A stretch of DNA of 64,000 nt from Solirhodobacter olei (GTDB lineage: Bacteria > Pseudomonadota > Alphaproteobacteria > Rhodobacterales > Rhodobacteraceae): positions 124,001 through 188,000 of the forward strand of contig NZ_RRYH01000007.1 in assembly GCF_004010155.1 (NCBI RefSeq). Reading direction: 5' to 3'. Positions 25,696 through 33,883 of the stretch are shown here, in pieces; within the stretch, counting starts at the first letter, position 1; each line of letters starts with the position of its first letter. The position numbers and the translations under genes are program-made. The notes under the pieces were generated by a model. It worked only from the letters and a program-made list of their open reading frames with translations. It had not been told where the DNA came from and ran no database searches.

Positions 25696-26649
25696 TCAGC
25701 CCTTCATCCAGGGCAGCTTGTCCAGGTCGACGTTCCCGCCGGTGATCACGACGCCGACGCGCTTGCCGGCGAAAAGCTCTCGGTTCCTCAGGATCATGGC
25801 CAGCGGCACGGCTGAGGACGGCTCCATCACGATCTTCATCCGCTTCCAGATCAGCTTCATCGCCTCCACGATCTCGTCTTCCTCGGCGGTGAGGATGTCG
25901 GTGACGAAGCGGCTGACGAAATGCCAGGTGAGTTCCTTCAGCGGCACCTTCAGCCCGTCGGCCACCGTCTCGGGCGCATCATCGGCGATGATATGGCCGG
26001 CGCGGAAGCTGCGGGCGGCGTCATCGGCCTGTTTCGGCTCGGCGGCGTAGATCTTCACCCCCGGCGCGAGGGTGGAAAGCGTCAGGCAGGTGCCGGAGAT
26101 CATGCCGCCGCCGCCGATGGGGGCGACGATCGCGTCCAGTCCCTCGACCTGATCCAGCATCTCGCGCGAGCAGGTGGCCTGCCCGGCGATCACGCGCGGG
26201 TCGTTGTAGGGATGGACGAATTCCGCCCCCGTTTCCGCCACCACGCGGGCGAAGACCTCCTCTCGCGAAGAAGTCGAGGGTTCGCATTCCACGACGCGCC
26301 CGCCATAGCCCTTCACCGCGTCCTTCTTGGCCTGCGGCGCGGTGCGCGGCATGACCACGGTGCAGGGGATGCCCCGCCGGCCCGCCGCATAGGACAGCGA
26401 CAGCCCGTGGTTGCCGGAGGAATGCGTGGCCACACCGCGCGCCGCCTGCGCCTCGGTCAGCCCGAAGACGGCGTTGGAGGCGCCGCGTGCCTTGAAGGCA
26501 CCGGCTTTCTGGAAGTTCTCGCATTTGAAGAACAGCTCCGCCCCGGTCAGCGCATTCAGGTAGCTGGAGGTCAGCACCGGGGTACGGTGGACATACGGCG
26601 CGATGCGGTCGTGCGCGGCCAGGACGTCATCGAAGGTCGGGATATACAT
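25696..26649 (-). CDS. bhcB: Beta-hydroxyaspartate dehydratase (beta-hydroxyaspartate cycle)
   Basis: This 317-residue fold-type II PLP enzyme related to threonine dehydratase and serine racemase dehydrates beta-hydroxyaspartate to iminosuccinate. The PLP lysine is K53 (AGAFKARGASNAVF), and the phosphate-binding glycine loop is PIGGGGMISGT. The start MYIPTFDDVLAAHDRI at 26649 matches the family N-terminus; an alternative ATG 12 codons upstream (26685) lies one base past the bhcA stop and would be translationally coupled. Neither has a clear Shine-Dalgarno sequence. No ACT regulatory domain is present, unlike biosynthetic threonine deaminase. Confidence 0.9.
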   Translation of the reverse strand: MYIPTFDDVLAAHDRIAPYVHRTPVLTSSYLNALTGAELFFKCENFQKAGAFKARGASNAVFGLTEAQAARGVATHSSGNHGLSLSYAAGRRGIPCTVVMPRTAPQAKKDAVKGYGGRVVECEPSTSSREEVFARVVAETGAEFVHPYNDPRVIAGQATCSREMLDQVEGLDAIVAPIGGGGMISGTCLTLSTLAPGVKIYAAEPKQADDAARSFRAGHIIADDAPETVADGLKVPLKELTWHFVSRFVTDILTAEEDEIVEAMKLIWKRMKIVMEPSSAVPLAMILRNRELFAGKRVGVVITGGNVDLDKLPWMKG

Positions 26650-26686
26650 GGTGTTCAGGCTGTTCGCTGTGTTCGGGTGATCCATC

Positions 26687-27877
26687 TCAGGCCGCGGCGC
26701 GCGCCGCCTCCCCATGCGTGTTGCGATAGTAATCCTGCGCCGCCGCGACGCCAGCGCCAAGCCGGACCGGCCAGCCAAGATCCGCCATGCACATCTCCAC
26801 CGTGGCGAGCCCGGCGAGCGCCATCACGTCGGTCATCTGGCCGAGGTGGCCGATGCGGAAGACCTTGCCCGCGACCTCGCCAAGGCCGACACCGAAGGCG
26901 ACATCATACTTGCTCGCGGCAAGCTGGACGAGGTCGGTGCCGTTGCAGCCCTCGGGCACGGTAACGGCAGTGACCGTCTCGGAATAGAGGTCGGGCGAAG
27001 CGGCGAAGGGGCGCAGGCCCCAGGCCGCGACGGCGCGGCGCACGCCCTCGGCAATGCGGTGGTGGCGGGCGAAGACATTCTCCAGCCCCTCGTCCAGCAG
27101 CATCCGGACGGAGGTGGCAAGCCCGTTCAGCAGACCCACGGCGGGCGTGTAGGGATAGCCGCCGGTGGCATAGCTGCGGCGCATGTCGGCGAAGTCGAAG
27201 AATGTCCGTGGCAGCTGTGCGGTTTCCATCGCCGCCAGCGCCTTCGGGCTGACCCCGACGATGGCGAGGCCCGCGGGCAGCATGAAGCCCTTCTGGCTGC
27301 CCGTCACCGCGATATCGACGCCCCAGGCCCCCATCTCGAACGGCATGGAGGCGATGGAGGAGACGCCATCGACGAACAGCATTGCCGGATGCCCGGCCGC
27401 GTCCATTGCCCGGCGGATCCCCGCGATGTCGGAGCGGACGCCGGTCGCCGTCTCGTTATGCGTGGCGAGGACGGCCTTGATCTGGTGGCCCCGGTCGGCC
27501 TTCAGCGCCGCCTCGATCTGCGCGATGGGCGCGCCCTGGCCCCAGGGCGTCTCGATCACCTGGACGTTCAGCCCGTGGCGGCGGCAGAGGTCGATCCAGC
27601 GGTGGCTGAACATGCCGAAGCGCGCCGCCAGAACCGTGTCGCCGGGCGAAAGGGTGTTGGCCACCGCCGCCTCCCAGCCGCCGGTTCCGCTGGAGGGGAA
27701 GATGATGACCTCGCCCTCGCGCATCCTCAGCACCTCACGCACCCCCGCCACGGCCGGCTGGAAGATCCCGGCGAAGACCGGCGAGCGGTGATCGATCGTC
27801 GGCATGTCGCAGGCCTTGCGGAGGGCCTCCGGCATATTGGTCGGGCCGGGAATGAAGACGGGGTTCTGCGAAGTCAT
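26687..27877 (-). CDS. bhcA: Aspartate-glyoxylate aminotransferase (beta-hydroxyaspartate cycle)
   Basis: This 396-residue class V (serine-glyoxylate type) aminotransferase makes glycine and oxaloacetate from glyoxylate and aspartate, the first and last chemistry of the cycle. The PLP lysine is K196 (VTGSQKGFMLPAGL), with the Asp in FVDGVSS and PSSGTGGWEAA as the phosphate loop. The ATG at 27877 has GGAAGGAACC just upstream. It is the first gene of the bhcABCD operon and divergent from bhcR. By sequence alone it could be a serine-glyoxylate aminotransferase; the operon decides. Confidence 0.9.
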   Translation of the reverse strand: MTSQNPVFIPGPTNMPEALRKACDMPTIDHRSPVFAGIFQPAVAGVREVLRMREGEVIIFPSSGTGGWEAAVANTLSPGDTVLAARFGMFSHRWIDLCRRHGLNVQVIETPWGQGAPIAQIEAALKADRGHQIKAVLATHNETATGVRSDIAGIRRAMDAAGHPAMLFVDGVSSIASMPFEMGAWGVDIAVTGSQKGFMLPAGLAIVGVSPKALAAMETAQLPRTFFDFADMRRSYATGGYPYTPAVGLLNGLATSVRMLLDEGLENVFARHHRIAEGVRRAVAAWGLRPFAASPDLYSETVTAVTVPEGCNGTDLVQLAASKYDVAFGVGLGEVAGKVFRIGHLGQMTDVMALAGLATVEMCMADLGWPVRLGAGVAAAQDYYRNTHGEAARAAA

Positions 27878-27957
27878 GGCGGGTTCCTTCCGGCAGGCTT
27901 GTGTCGCGGATCAATCGGACCGCCCCGGCAAGCTAGGCGGAGGGGGCTCGCAGTGCA

Positions 27958-28056
27958 ATTTTTTCGAAATATTTTTTCATATCTGCCATCATGCCGATCA
28001 AACCACTTGTTTTGCAGGCATTTCTGGTTTTTCATCTGCCGCAACATTTTTTCATG
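27958..28056. promoter_or_regulatory. bhcA-bhcR control region with four TTTTTC-type repeats
   Basis: Within a GC-rich genome this spacer is strikingly AT-rich. It holds ATTTTTTCGAAAT (27958-27970, with the inner palindrome TTTCGAAA), ATTTTTTCATATCTGCC (27971-27987), TTTTTCATCTGCC (28028-28040) and ATTTTTTCATG (28046-28056), all in the same orientation. Such repeated sites between a divergent IclR regulator and its target are likely BhcR operators. No experiment is implied by the sequence. Confidence 0.6.
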
Positions 28057-28073
28057 CTGCTGGAGATTCCCCC

Positions 28074-28886
28074 ATGCCTCCTCCCCGCGCGCGCGGCCGG
28101 CCGAAGGCCTTCCACGACAAGACCGAGCAGAACACGGTGCAATCGCTCGACCGGGCGATGGCGCTTCTGCGCCGGTTGAGCGAACGCCCGGGGCTGACCC
28201 TGTCAGAACTTGCGGCAGAGACCGGTCAGGCCCCGGCGACGGTCTACCGCGTACTCACCACCCTGCAGAAGCACCGCATGGTGGAGATGGAGGAGGCCGG
28301 CCAGCTCTGGCACGTGGGCGCGGGCAGCTTCCGCATCGGCTCTGCCTTCCTGCGGCGCACCAAGCTGGCCGAGCGCGCGCGCGGGCCGATGCAGGCGCTG
28401 ATGCGGCAGACGGGGGAAACGGCGAACCTCGGCGTCGAATGCCAGGAGGAGGTGCTGTTTCTCGCCCAGGTCGAGACGCATGAGGCAATCCGCGCCTTCT
28501 TCCCGCCCGGCACGCTCAGCCCGATGCATGTCTCCGGCATCGGCAAGGCGCTGCTGGCCTGGTACCCGGAGGACCGCGTGAGCCGGATCATCGCGCTGCG
28601 CGGCCTTCAGGGATTCACGCCGCGCTCGCTGACCGACCGGGCGGCCCTGGCGGCCGACCTTGCGCAAACCCGCCTGCGCGGCGTCGCGATCGACGATCAG
28701 GAGAAGGCGGAGGGGATGCGCTGCATCGCCGCGCCGATCTTCAACGCGTTCGGAGAGCCGGTCGCGGGGCTGTCGGTCTCCGGGCCCGCCTTCCGCATTC
28801 CGCTGTCGGAGGCCGGGCAGATCGGCGCGCTGGTGCGCGCCGCCGCCAACGAGGTGACGGAAGCCATCGGCGGCACCGGGCGCTGA
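28074..28886 (+). CDS. bhcR: IclR-family regulator of the beta-hydroxyaspartate cycle
   Basis: This 270-residue IclR protein has an N-terminal winged helix-turn-helix (about residues 22-80, LTLSELAAETGQAPATVYRVL) and a C-terminal GAF-like effector domain (about 95-265) with GTLSPMHVSGIGKALLAW. In Paracoccus, BhcR controls the bhc operon in response to glyoxylate; the same role is inferred from the divergent position. The ATG at 28074 has GGAG ten bases before it and avoids a long antisense extension. It converges with the permease gene, 22 bases apart. Confidence 0.9.
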   Translation: MPPPRARGRPKAFHDKTEQNTVQSLDRAMALLRRLSERPGLTLSELAAETGQAPATVYRVLTTLQKHRMVEMEEAGQLWHVGAGSFRIGSAFLRRTKLAERARGPMQALMRQTGETANLGVECQEEVLFLAQVETHEAIRAFFPPGTLSPMHVSGIGKALLAWYPEDRVSRIIALRGLQGFTPRSLTDRAALAADLAQTRLRGVAIDDQEKAEGMRCIAAPIFNAFGEPVAGLSVSGPAFRIPLSEAGQIGALVRAAANEVTEAIGGTGR

Positions 28887-28908
28887 GGCCCGGCGCCGCC
28901 GCGCGGGC

Positions 28909-30390
28909 TCAGGCCTCGGCGGCTTCCGCCGCGTCGCGGGCGTCCGTCAGCGTGCCATGGGCGCCGTTCAGGAAGGCGTTCAGCACGACGGCCGAGACGG
29001 TGGCGAGCAGGATCCCCGATTCCAGCATCGGGTGCAGCGCCTGCGGCATCCACTGGTCGAAGTTCGGCGCCACCATCGGGATCATCCCCATGCCGATGGA
29101 GATCGCGACGATGAAGAGGTTGTGCCGGTTGTTGTGGAAATCGACCCGGCCGAGGATGCGGATCCCGGTCGCCGCCACCATGCCGAACATCACCAGCCCC
29201 GCGCCGCCCAGCACCGCCGTCGGCAGCGCTGCGACCAGCGCGCCGATCTTTGGCACCAGCCCGAGGACCAGCATGATCGCCCCGCCCGTCACCGTCACGA
29301 AGCGCGAGCGGATGCCGGTCACGCCCACCAGCCCGACGTTCTGCGAGAAGGAGGTATAGGGGAAGGTGTTGAAGAGCCCGCCCACCAGCGTACCGAGGCC
29401 ATCGCCCCGAAGACCGGCGGCAAGCCGCGGCTGGGTCATCTCGGAATCGGTCATGTCGCAGAGCGCAAGGAACATGCCGGTCGATTCGACCATCGTGATC
29501 AGGATCACCAGGACCATCGTCAGGATCGGCACGACCTGGAAGATCGGGGTGCCGAAATGGAACGGCACGATCGGCGCGAACCAGGCCGCCCCGGAGAGGG
29601 CGCCGAAGCCCATCAGCCCGGCGATGGCGGCGACCACGCCCCCCGCGACGATCCCCATCAGCACGGCGATATTGGCCAGGAACCCCTTGGCGTAGCGGGC
29701 GAAGCCCAGCACCACGATCAGCACGAGGGCCGAGATCAGAAGGTTCGTGCCATTGGCATAGGCCGGGTTCGCCTGCGTCGGCACCAGCTTCAGGCCGTGC
29801 GGCACGGCGGGCACGGCGGAACCCTGCGCGGCGGCCAGATCGCCGATCTGCTTCAGCCAGTGCGCCTGCGCCGGATCGACCAGCTTCGGCGGCATCACCG
29901 CCGGGTTGCCGAAGATCCACCAGATCCCGATCTCCATCAGCGTGATCCCGATCACGGTGATCACCGTGCCGGTCACCACCGCCGGGAAGAACCGCAGCAG
30001 CTTGCTGACCGCCGGGGCGATCAGGATGCCGACGACACCGGCGGCCATGATCGAGCCGAAGATGATCCGCGCGCCCTCGGTGCCGGAATGATGCACGCCG
30101 ATGGCGATCATCGGCCCGACCGAGGCGAAGGTCACCCCCATCATCACGGGCAGCCGCACGCCGACCCATCCGCCGATCCCGAAGGACTGGATGATCGAGA
30201 CGATGCCGCAGGCGAAGAGGTCGGCCGAGATCAGATAGGCCACATCCGCGCGCGGAAGGTTGAGGACGCCGCCGATGATATAGGGCACGGCGATGGCCCC
30301 GGCATACATCACGAGCACGTGCTGCAGCCCGAGCGTAAGGAGCTTGCCGGCCGGCAGCACCTCGTCGACTGGATGGGTGGATTGGGTCAT
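28909..30390 (-). CDS. NCS2 family xanthine/uracil permease
   Basis: This 493-residue nucleobase:cation symporter-2 protein has about 14 membrane segments. Recognisable elements are LGLQHVLVMYAGAIAVPYIIG in helix 1, the TMVESTGMFLAL region in helix 8, and FNTFPYTSFSQNVGLVGVTG in helix 10. The QH motif and SQNVG(L/I) favour purines (xanthine or urate) over uracil, but specificity is not settled. Transcribed alone toward bhcR; no purine riboswitch-like leader seen. Confidence 0.9.
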   Translation of the reverse strand: MTQSTHPVDEVLPAGKLLTLGLQHVLVMYAGAIAVPYIIGGVLNLPRADVAYLISADLFACGIVSIIQSFGIGGWVGVRLPVMMGVTFASVGPMIAIGVHHSGTEGARIIFGSIMAAGVVGILIAPAVSKLLRFFPAVVTGTVITVIGITLMEIGIWWIFGNPAVMPPKLVDPAQAHWLKQIGDLAAAQGSAVPAVPHGLKLVPTQANPAYANGTNLLISALVLIVVLGFARYAKGFLANIAVLMGIVAGGVVAAIAGLMGFGALSGAAWFAPIVPFHFGTPIFQVVPILTMVLVILITMVESTGMFLALCDMTDSEMTQPRLAAGLRGDGLGTLVGGLFNTFPYTSFSQNVGLVGVTGIRSRFVTVTGGAIMLVLGLVPKIGALVAALPTAVLGGAGLVMFGMVAATGIRILGRVDFHNNRHNLFIVAISIGMGMIPMVAPNFDQWMPQALHPMLESGILLATVSAVVLNAFLNGAHGTLTDARDAAEAAEA

Positions 30391-30741
30391 GTCTCTTCCC
30401 TAGGTTTGTCCGGAGCAGGGCCTTATTGAATCCGTCCCGCCGCGCCGGCCCTGGCGCGCGGGTATGGGCGGGCAGCCCCTGCGGCCGTTGCGCCGCGCGG
30501 ATCGGGGCCCGGCCGTCCTCCTCGAAGGTCACGGGGCCCCGGCAGACGCCTTCACGCCGCCGACACTTTCCGTGATAGGCCAATCGGACGGACCGGAATA
30601 TCTGTCTTTTCTTGAAAGTCTTGCCGCCGGTCGCGACGGGCGACCGAACGGGGCGACGCCACCCCCCCCTCGGCGACGGGCGCGCGCCCTTAGTACCGGG
30701 CCTGCATCTTCAGCAATTCGCGGGATATCGGCGGAGAAGAA
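30391..30741. other. Intergenic region upstream of the permease and beyond tRNA-Thr
   Basis: About 350 bases without a supported gene. It must contain the permease promoter, but I see no convincing hexamers and no riboswitch fold. Short possible ORFs here have arbitrary proline/arginine-rich translations. Confidence 0.5.
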
Positions 30742-30817
30742 TGGTGCCGGTGAAGGGACTCGAACCCCCGACCCCATCATTACGAATGACGTGCTCTACC
30801 AGCTGAGCTACACCGGC
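30742..30817 (-). tRNA. tRNA-Thr (anticodon CGT)
   Basis: The minus strand folds into a 76-base cloverleaf. The acceptor stem is GCCGGTG/CACCGGC, the D arm GCTCAGCTGGTAGAGC, and the anticodon stem CGTCA/TGATG with loop TTCGTAA (anticodon CGT). The T arm has TTCGAGT, the discriminator is A, and the 3' CCA is encoded. CGT reads the ACG threonine codon. Confidence 0.95.
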
Positions 30818-30947
30818 ATTCTTCTCTGTCACGGCCTGAACGAGGCCCTACCTGCTACTGAAACGTCCCTCGGGGACAGGCCTCCGGGGAAACCTCCTCC
30901 GGCGCCGTGGCGCGGCTGATAGCATCATCGGAACGGGCTGTGTAGCC

Positions 30948-32435
30948 CTAATTTGTGCTCTCCGATCCGCCCGGCGCGGCGCCTTCCTCGATCACCTCGG
31001 CATCCTCCACAAGCGCGGCACTGGCGGCGGCGGTCTCGTCCTTCGCCGCCGCTGCGGCGGGCGTGCCGACGATCAGCGGCAGCATCTCGCTGCCGGTGGG
31101 CGAAACCCCGGGCGCGCCCTTGATCTCGCGCCAGCTCAAGGTGTCGACGCTGCCGCAGCCGGTGCAGACCGGCTCCCATTCGGCGTGCGGCGTGTTGCAC
31201 TTGTCGCAGACCCATTGCGGCCCGCGCGAGGCGGTGAGCGCCCGGGTCAGCCAGCCGCGCACCACCGCGTCCTCCGACCCCTCGCCGCGCTCGATCGCGG
31301 CCATGATGGTCAGCGCGCGGGCGGTGGGGTGGGTTTCGGGCAGATCGCCCAGCGCCTTGCGGGCGGCCGCGAAATCTTCGGCCGCGATGTTCAGCTCCGC
31401 CAGCAGCAGCCGCGTCTCTTCCGCCTTCGGGCGGATGTCGGTCAGGTGGCGGAACCGCTTCAGGCGCTCCTGCGGGCTCTCCTCCGGCGCGATCTCGGCG
31501 AAGGCAGCGGCAAGCTCGGGGTGCGGCAGCGCCTCCCAGGCCTTGCGGATGATCTTGGCCGCCTGGCGCGCGTGCCCGGCGCCGATCTCCGCCCGCGCGG
31601 CCATGGCGGCGGCGGGCACGAGGTCGGGCGACTCGCGGTTGGCGGCGATCGCGGCCTCTCCCGCGGCCTGGGCATTGCCGGCCTCGGCGAAGGCGCGGGC
31701 CTGCTCGAGCGCAAGCACCGCGTCGCGGCGGCGGTGGACGTCGCGCGGCAGGTTCCCGGCCTGGCGCTTGGCCTGCAGCGTGGTCCGCGCGCCCTTCCAG
31801 TCCCCCGCGCCCGCCTGGAGTTTCAGCAGTGTGTCCTGTACCTCCTCGTGCTTCGGCTTCAGGGCAAAGGCCTTCTCGGCCAGCTTCAGCGCCGTCTCGG
31901 TATCCCCCTCGGCCAGCTTCTGCTTCAGGATCCCGCGCACGCCGGCAAAGCGTGTGCGCTCATCGGTCAGCAGACGCTTGTAGACCTCGGTGGCGCGCCT
32001 GGTGTCGCCCGCCATCTCGGCCGCCTGGGCGGCGATCAGGTTGGTCAGATGCGGCCGCTGCAGGAATTTCTCGGCCCGGCCGATCTTGCCCAGCGCCTGC
32101 CGCGCCTCGCCCGAGGCCAGCGCCATCAGCGCGTCGGCCAGCGCGTCAAAGCCCTTGCGCTCGCGGTTGCGGGTGAAGGCGCGGGTCAGCGCCGTGTCGT
32201 CGCCGTTGAAGAAGCGGACGGTGGCGACGAGGATCCCCACCAGCCGGATCAGAAGCCAGACGAGCGCGACAAGGATCAGCGCCGCCACGATCACCTGGAT
32301 CGGGCCAAGCGTTACCTCCCAGCCGTCCATGGCGATCACCATGTTGCCGCTGGTGTGCAGCAGATAGCCGCCGCCGAGCGTCACCGCGGCGACAAGCGCG
32401 ACGAAGATCAGGATCTTGAGAAGGGACCAGAGCAT
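30948..32435 (-). CDS. hemY: HemY-like membrane protein with TPR repeats and C-terminal zinc ribbon
   Basis: This 495-residue protein has two N-terminal membrane helices (residues about 5-25 and 45-65) and the HemY N-terminal domain, followed by tetratricopeptide-like helices to about 400. The C-terminus adds a zinc ribbon (CDKC...CTGC, about residues 425-446), absent from E. coli HemY as I know it, and then an Ala/Glu-rich tail. HemY sits beside hemD in many proteobacteria and is proposed to scaffold late heme-synthesis proteins; this is not the Bacillus protoporphyrinogen oxidase. It follows mic60 by nine bases in the hemD operon. Confidence 0.87.
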   Translation of the reverse strand: MLWSLLKILIFVALVAAVTLGGGYLLHTSGNMVIAMDGWEVTLGPIQVIVAALILVALVWLLIRLVGILVATVRFFNGDDTALTRAFTRNRERKGFDALADALMALASGEARQALGKIGRAEKFLQRPHLTNLIAAQAAEMAGDTRRATEVYKRLLTDERTRFAGVRGILKQKLAEGDTETALKLAEKAFALKPKHEEVQDTLLKLQAGAGDWKGARTTLQAKRQAGNLPRDVHRRRDAVLALEQARAFAEAGNAQAAGEAAIAANRESPDLVPAAAMAARAEIGAGHARQAAKIIRKAWEALPHPELAAAFAEIAPEESPQERLKRFRHLTDIRPKAEETRLLLAELNIAAEDFAAARKALGDLPETHPTARALTIMAAIERGEGSEDAVVRGWLTRALTASRGPQWVCDKCNTPHAEWEPVCTGCGSVDTLSWREIKGAPGVSPTGSEMLPLIVGTPAAAAAKDETAAASAALVEDAEVIEEGAAPGGSESTN

Positions 32436-32444
32436 CGCCGCCTC

Positions 32445-33809
32445 CTATTTACCGAGGCTCTTGGCAAGCGCGTCGACCGCCTGCAAGGCCTGCAGCCTCG
32501 CATTGGCCATTGTCAGCCAATCCGCCATCGCCGACTGGCCGACGACGGGCAGCGCGTCGGTCTCTTTCACCGCCTCGGCCAGCTTGCCGTCGCGCAGATC
32601 CGCCTCCACGCGGGAGAGAATCGCATCCGGGCCGCTGCCCTGGCGCGGCTTCAGCGAACGCAGGCCGGTCTGGGTCTTCAGGAACGCACCGATCCGGTCC
32701 ATCACGCCGGAGCCCATCGTCGCCTTGATCGAGGCGTCGAGCGCGGCGCGCGCGGCGGCCGGGTAGGCGCGCAGCAGGTCGGCCCGGGTCGGCACCCCGG
32801 CCTCGGCCGTATTGGTCAGCGCGGCGGGCACCTTGGCGCCCTGGGCGCGCAGCTCGGCCAGCGCCGGGGCGAAACTGCCGCCGAGGTCCAGCGCCGTCTG
32901 CACCCGGGTCAGCGCGGCGCGGGCGAGCGCGGCCTTGGCGGTCGCCTCCGCGTCGGCCTTCATCTGCTGGGCCTGCTTCTCGGCCTCTGCGATCCCGGCG
33001 GACGCCTTGTCGCCGACGGACTTGATCTGTGCCGCGAGGTCGGCGCTGGCCTTCCGCTGGGCCTCGATCTGGGCGGAGAGAGAGGCGAGCGCCGCCGCAT
33101 CCGGCGCCCCGGCCGCCGGGGCGGAGGAAGCGGCAGAGGCAGGGGCACCCGTGCCGGAGGCCTGCGGCATCTTCTCCAGCGCCGCGACCCGTCCTTCAAG
33201 GCTCTTCAGGCTCTGATCCAGCCCGTTCTGGCCCTTTTGCAGCTCTGTTTTCAGCGCCGCGACCTGCGCCTGCGCGGCGCTGATCCTGGCGCCGAGGCCC
33301 GCGGCAGAGGCCGCCTGCTCCTCCGTCGCCTTCACCGATTTGTCGAGCGCGGCCACCTGCGTCTTGAGGGCCGAAAGCGCCGCTTCCGCCGTGTCGAGCC
33401 GTTGGGAAAGGCTGTCGGTCACCTGCACCGAGGGCCCGAACGGCCAGCCCTGCGGCACCAGCTGCGCCAGCCCGAAACCGATCGCCGCCGCGACGACCCC
33501 GCCTAGAATCGCCCCCAGCGCCCCGCCAGAGCGGCGCGGGCTTTCCGGCGCGGGTGGCGGCGCGATCGGGGGCACCGGCCCTGCCGCGCCTTCTTTCGCG
33601 GGCGCCTCGGGCGCGGCCTCGGGTTCCGGCTCCGCCTCTGCGGCCCCGGTCTTGGACTCGGTCTCGGCCCCGGGCTTTTCGGCGGCCTCCCCGGCGCTGG
33701 CCTCGGGGGTCGATTCGCTCTTGTCGCCAAGCGCGATCACGGCCGCCGGGCTGTCCATTTCCTCGGCCGTCTCTTCCTTGGCGCCCTTGGACGTCTTGCG
33801 GTCGGCCAT
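32445..33809 (-). CDS. Mitofilin/Mic60 homologue (alphaproteobacterial)
   Basis: This 454-residue protein is acidic and Pro/Ala-rich at the N-terminus (1-90), with a single membrane helix (about 94-112, GGALGAILGGVVAAAIGFG). A long coiled-coil region follows (about 125-290, LSQRLDTAEAALSALKTQVA and repeats) and then a C-terminal mitofilin-like helical domain. Alphaproteobacterial Mic60 is considered the ancestor of the mitochondrial crista-junction protein and bends intracytoplasmic membranes in relatives. The position between hemD and hemY is its known conserved context. Low-complexity composition makes homology judgement partly dependent on context. Confidence 0.8.
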   Translation of the reverse strand: MADRKTSKGAKEETAEEMDSPAAVIALGDKSESTPEASAGEAAEKPGAETESKTGAAEAEPEPEAAPEAPAKEGAAGPVPPIAPPPAPESPRRSGGALGAILGGVVAAAIGFGLAQLVPQGWPFGPSVQVTDSLSQRLDTAEAALSALKTQVAALDKSVKATEEQAASAAGLGARISAAQAQVAALKTELQKGQNGLDQSLKSLEGRVAALEKMPQASGTGAPASAASSAPAAGAPDAAALASLSAQIEAQRKASADLAAQIKSVGDKASAGIAEAEKQAQQMKADAEATAKAALARAALTRVQTALDLGGSFAPALAELRAQGAKVPAALTNTAEAGVPTRADLLRAYPAAARAALDASIKATMGSGVMDRIGAFLKTQTGLRSLKPRQGSGPDAILSRVEADLRDGKLAEAVKETDALPVVGQSAMADWLTMANARLQALQAVDALAKSLGK

Positions 33810-33883
33810 GCACTCATCTCCTCGGGCAGAGGGCTCGCGCCCCAGCGTGACCCGGCAAGACTACCCCGTCGCCGCCCGCCGCT

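Noticed and set aside
30391-30741. Purine riboswitch upstream of the NCS2 permease
   Set aside because: No three-way junction or conserved purine-riboswitch core could be found on the minus strand.
30742-30817. tRNA-Thr as an integration site for a genomic island
   Set aside because: No integrase, no duplicated tRNA 3' end and only conserved housekeeping genes beyond it.
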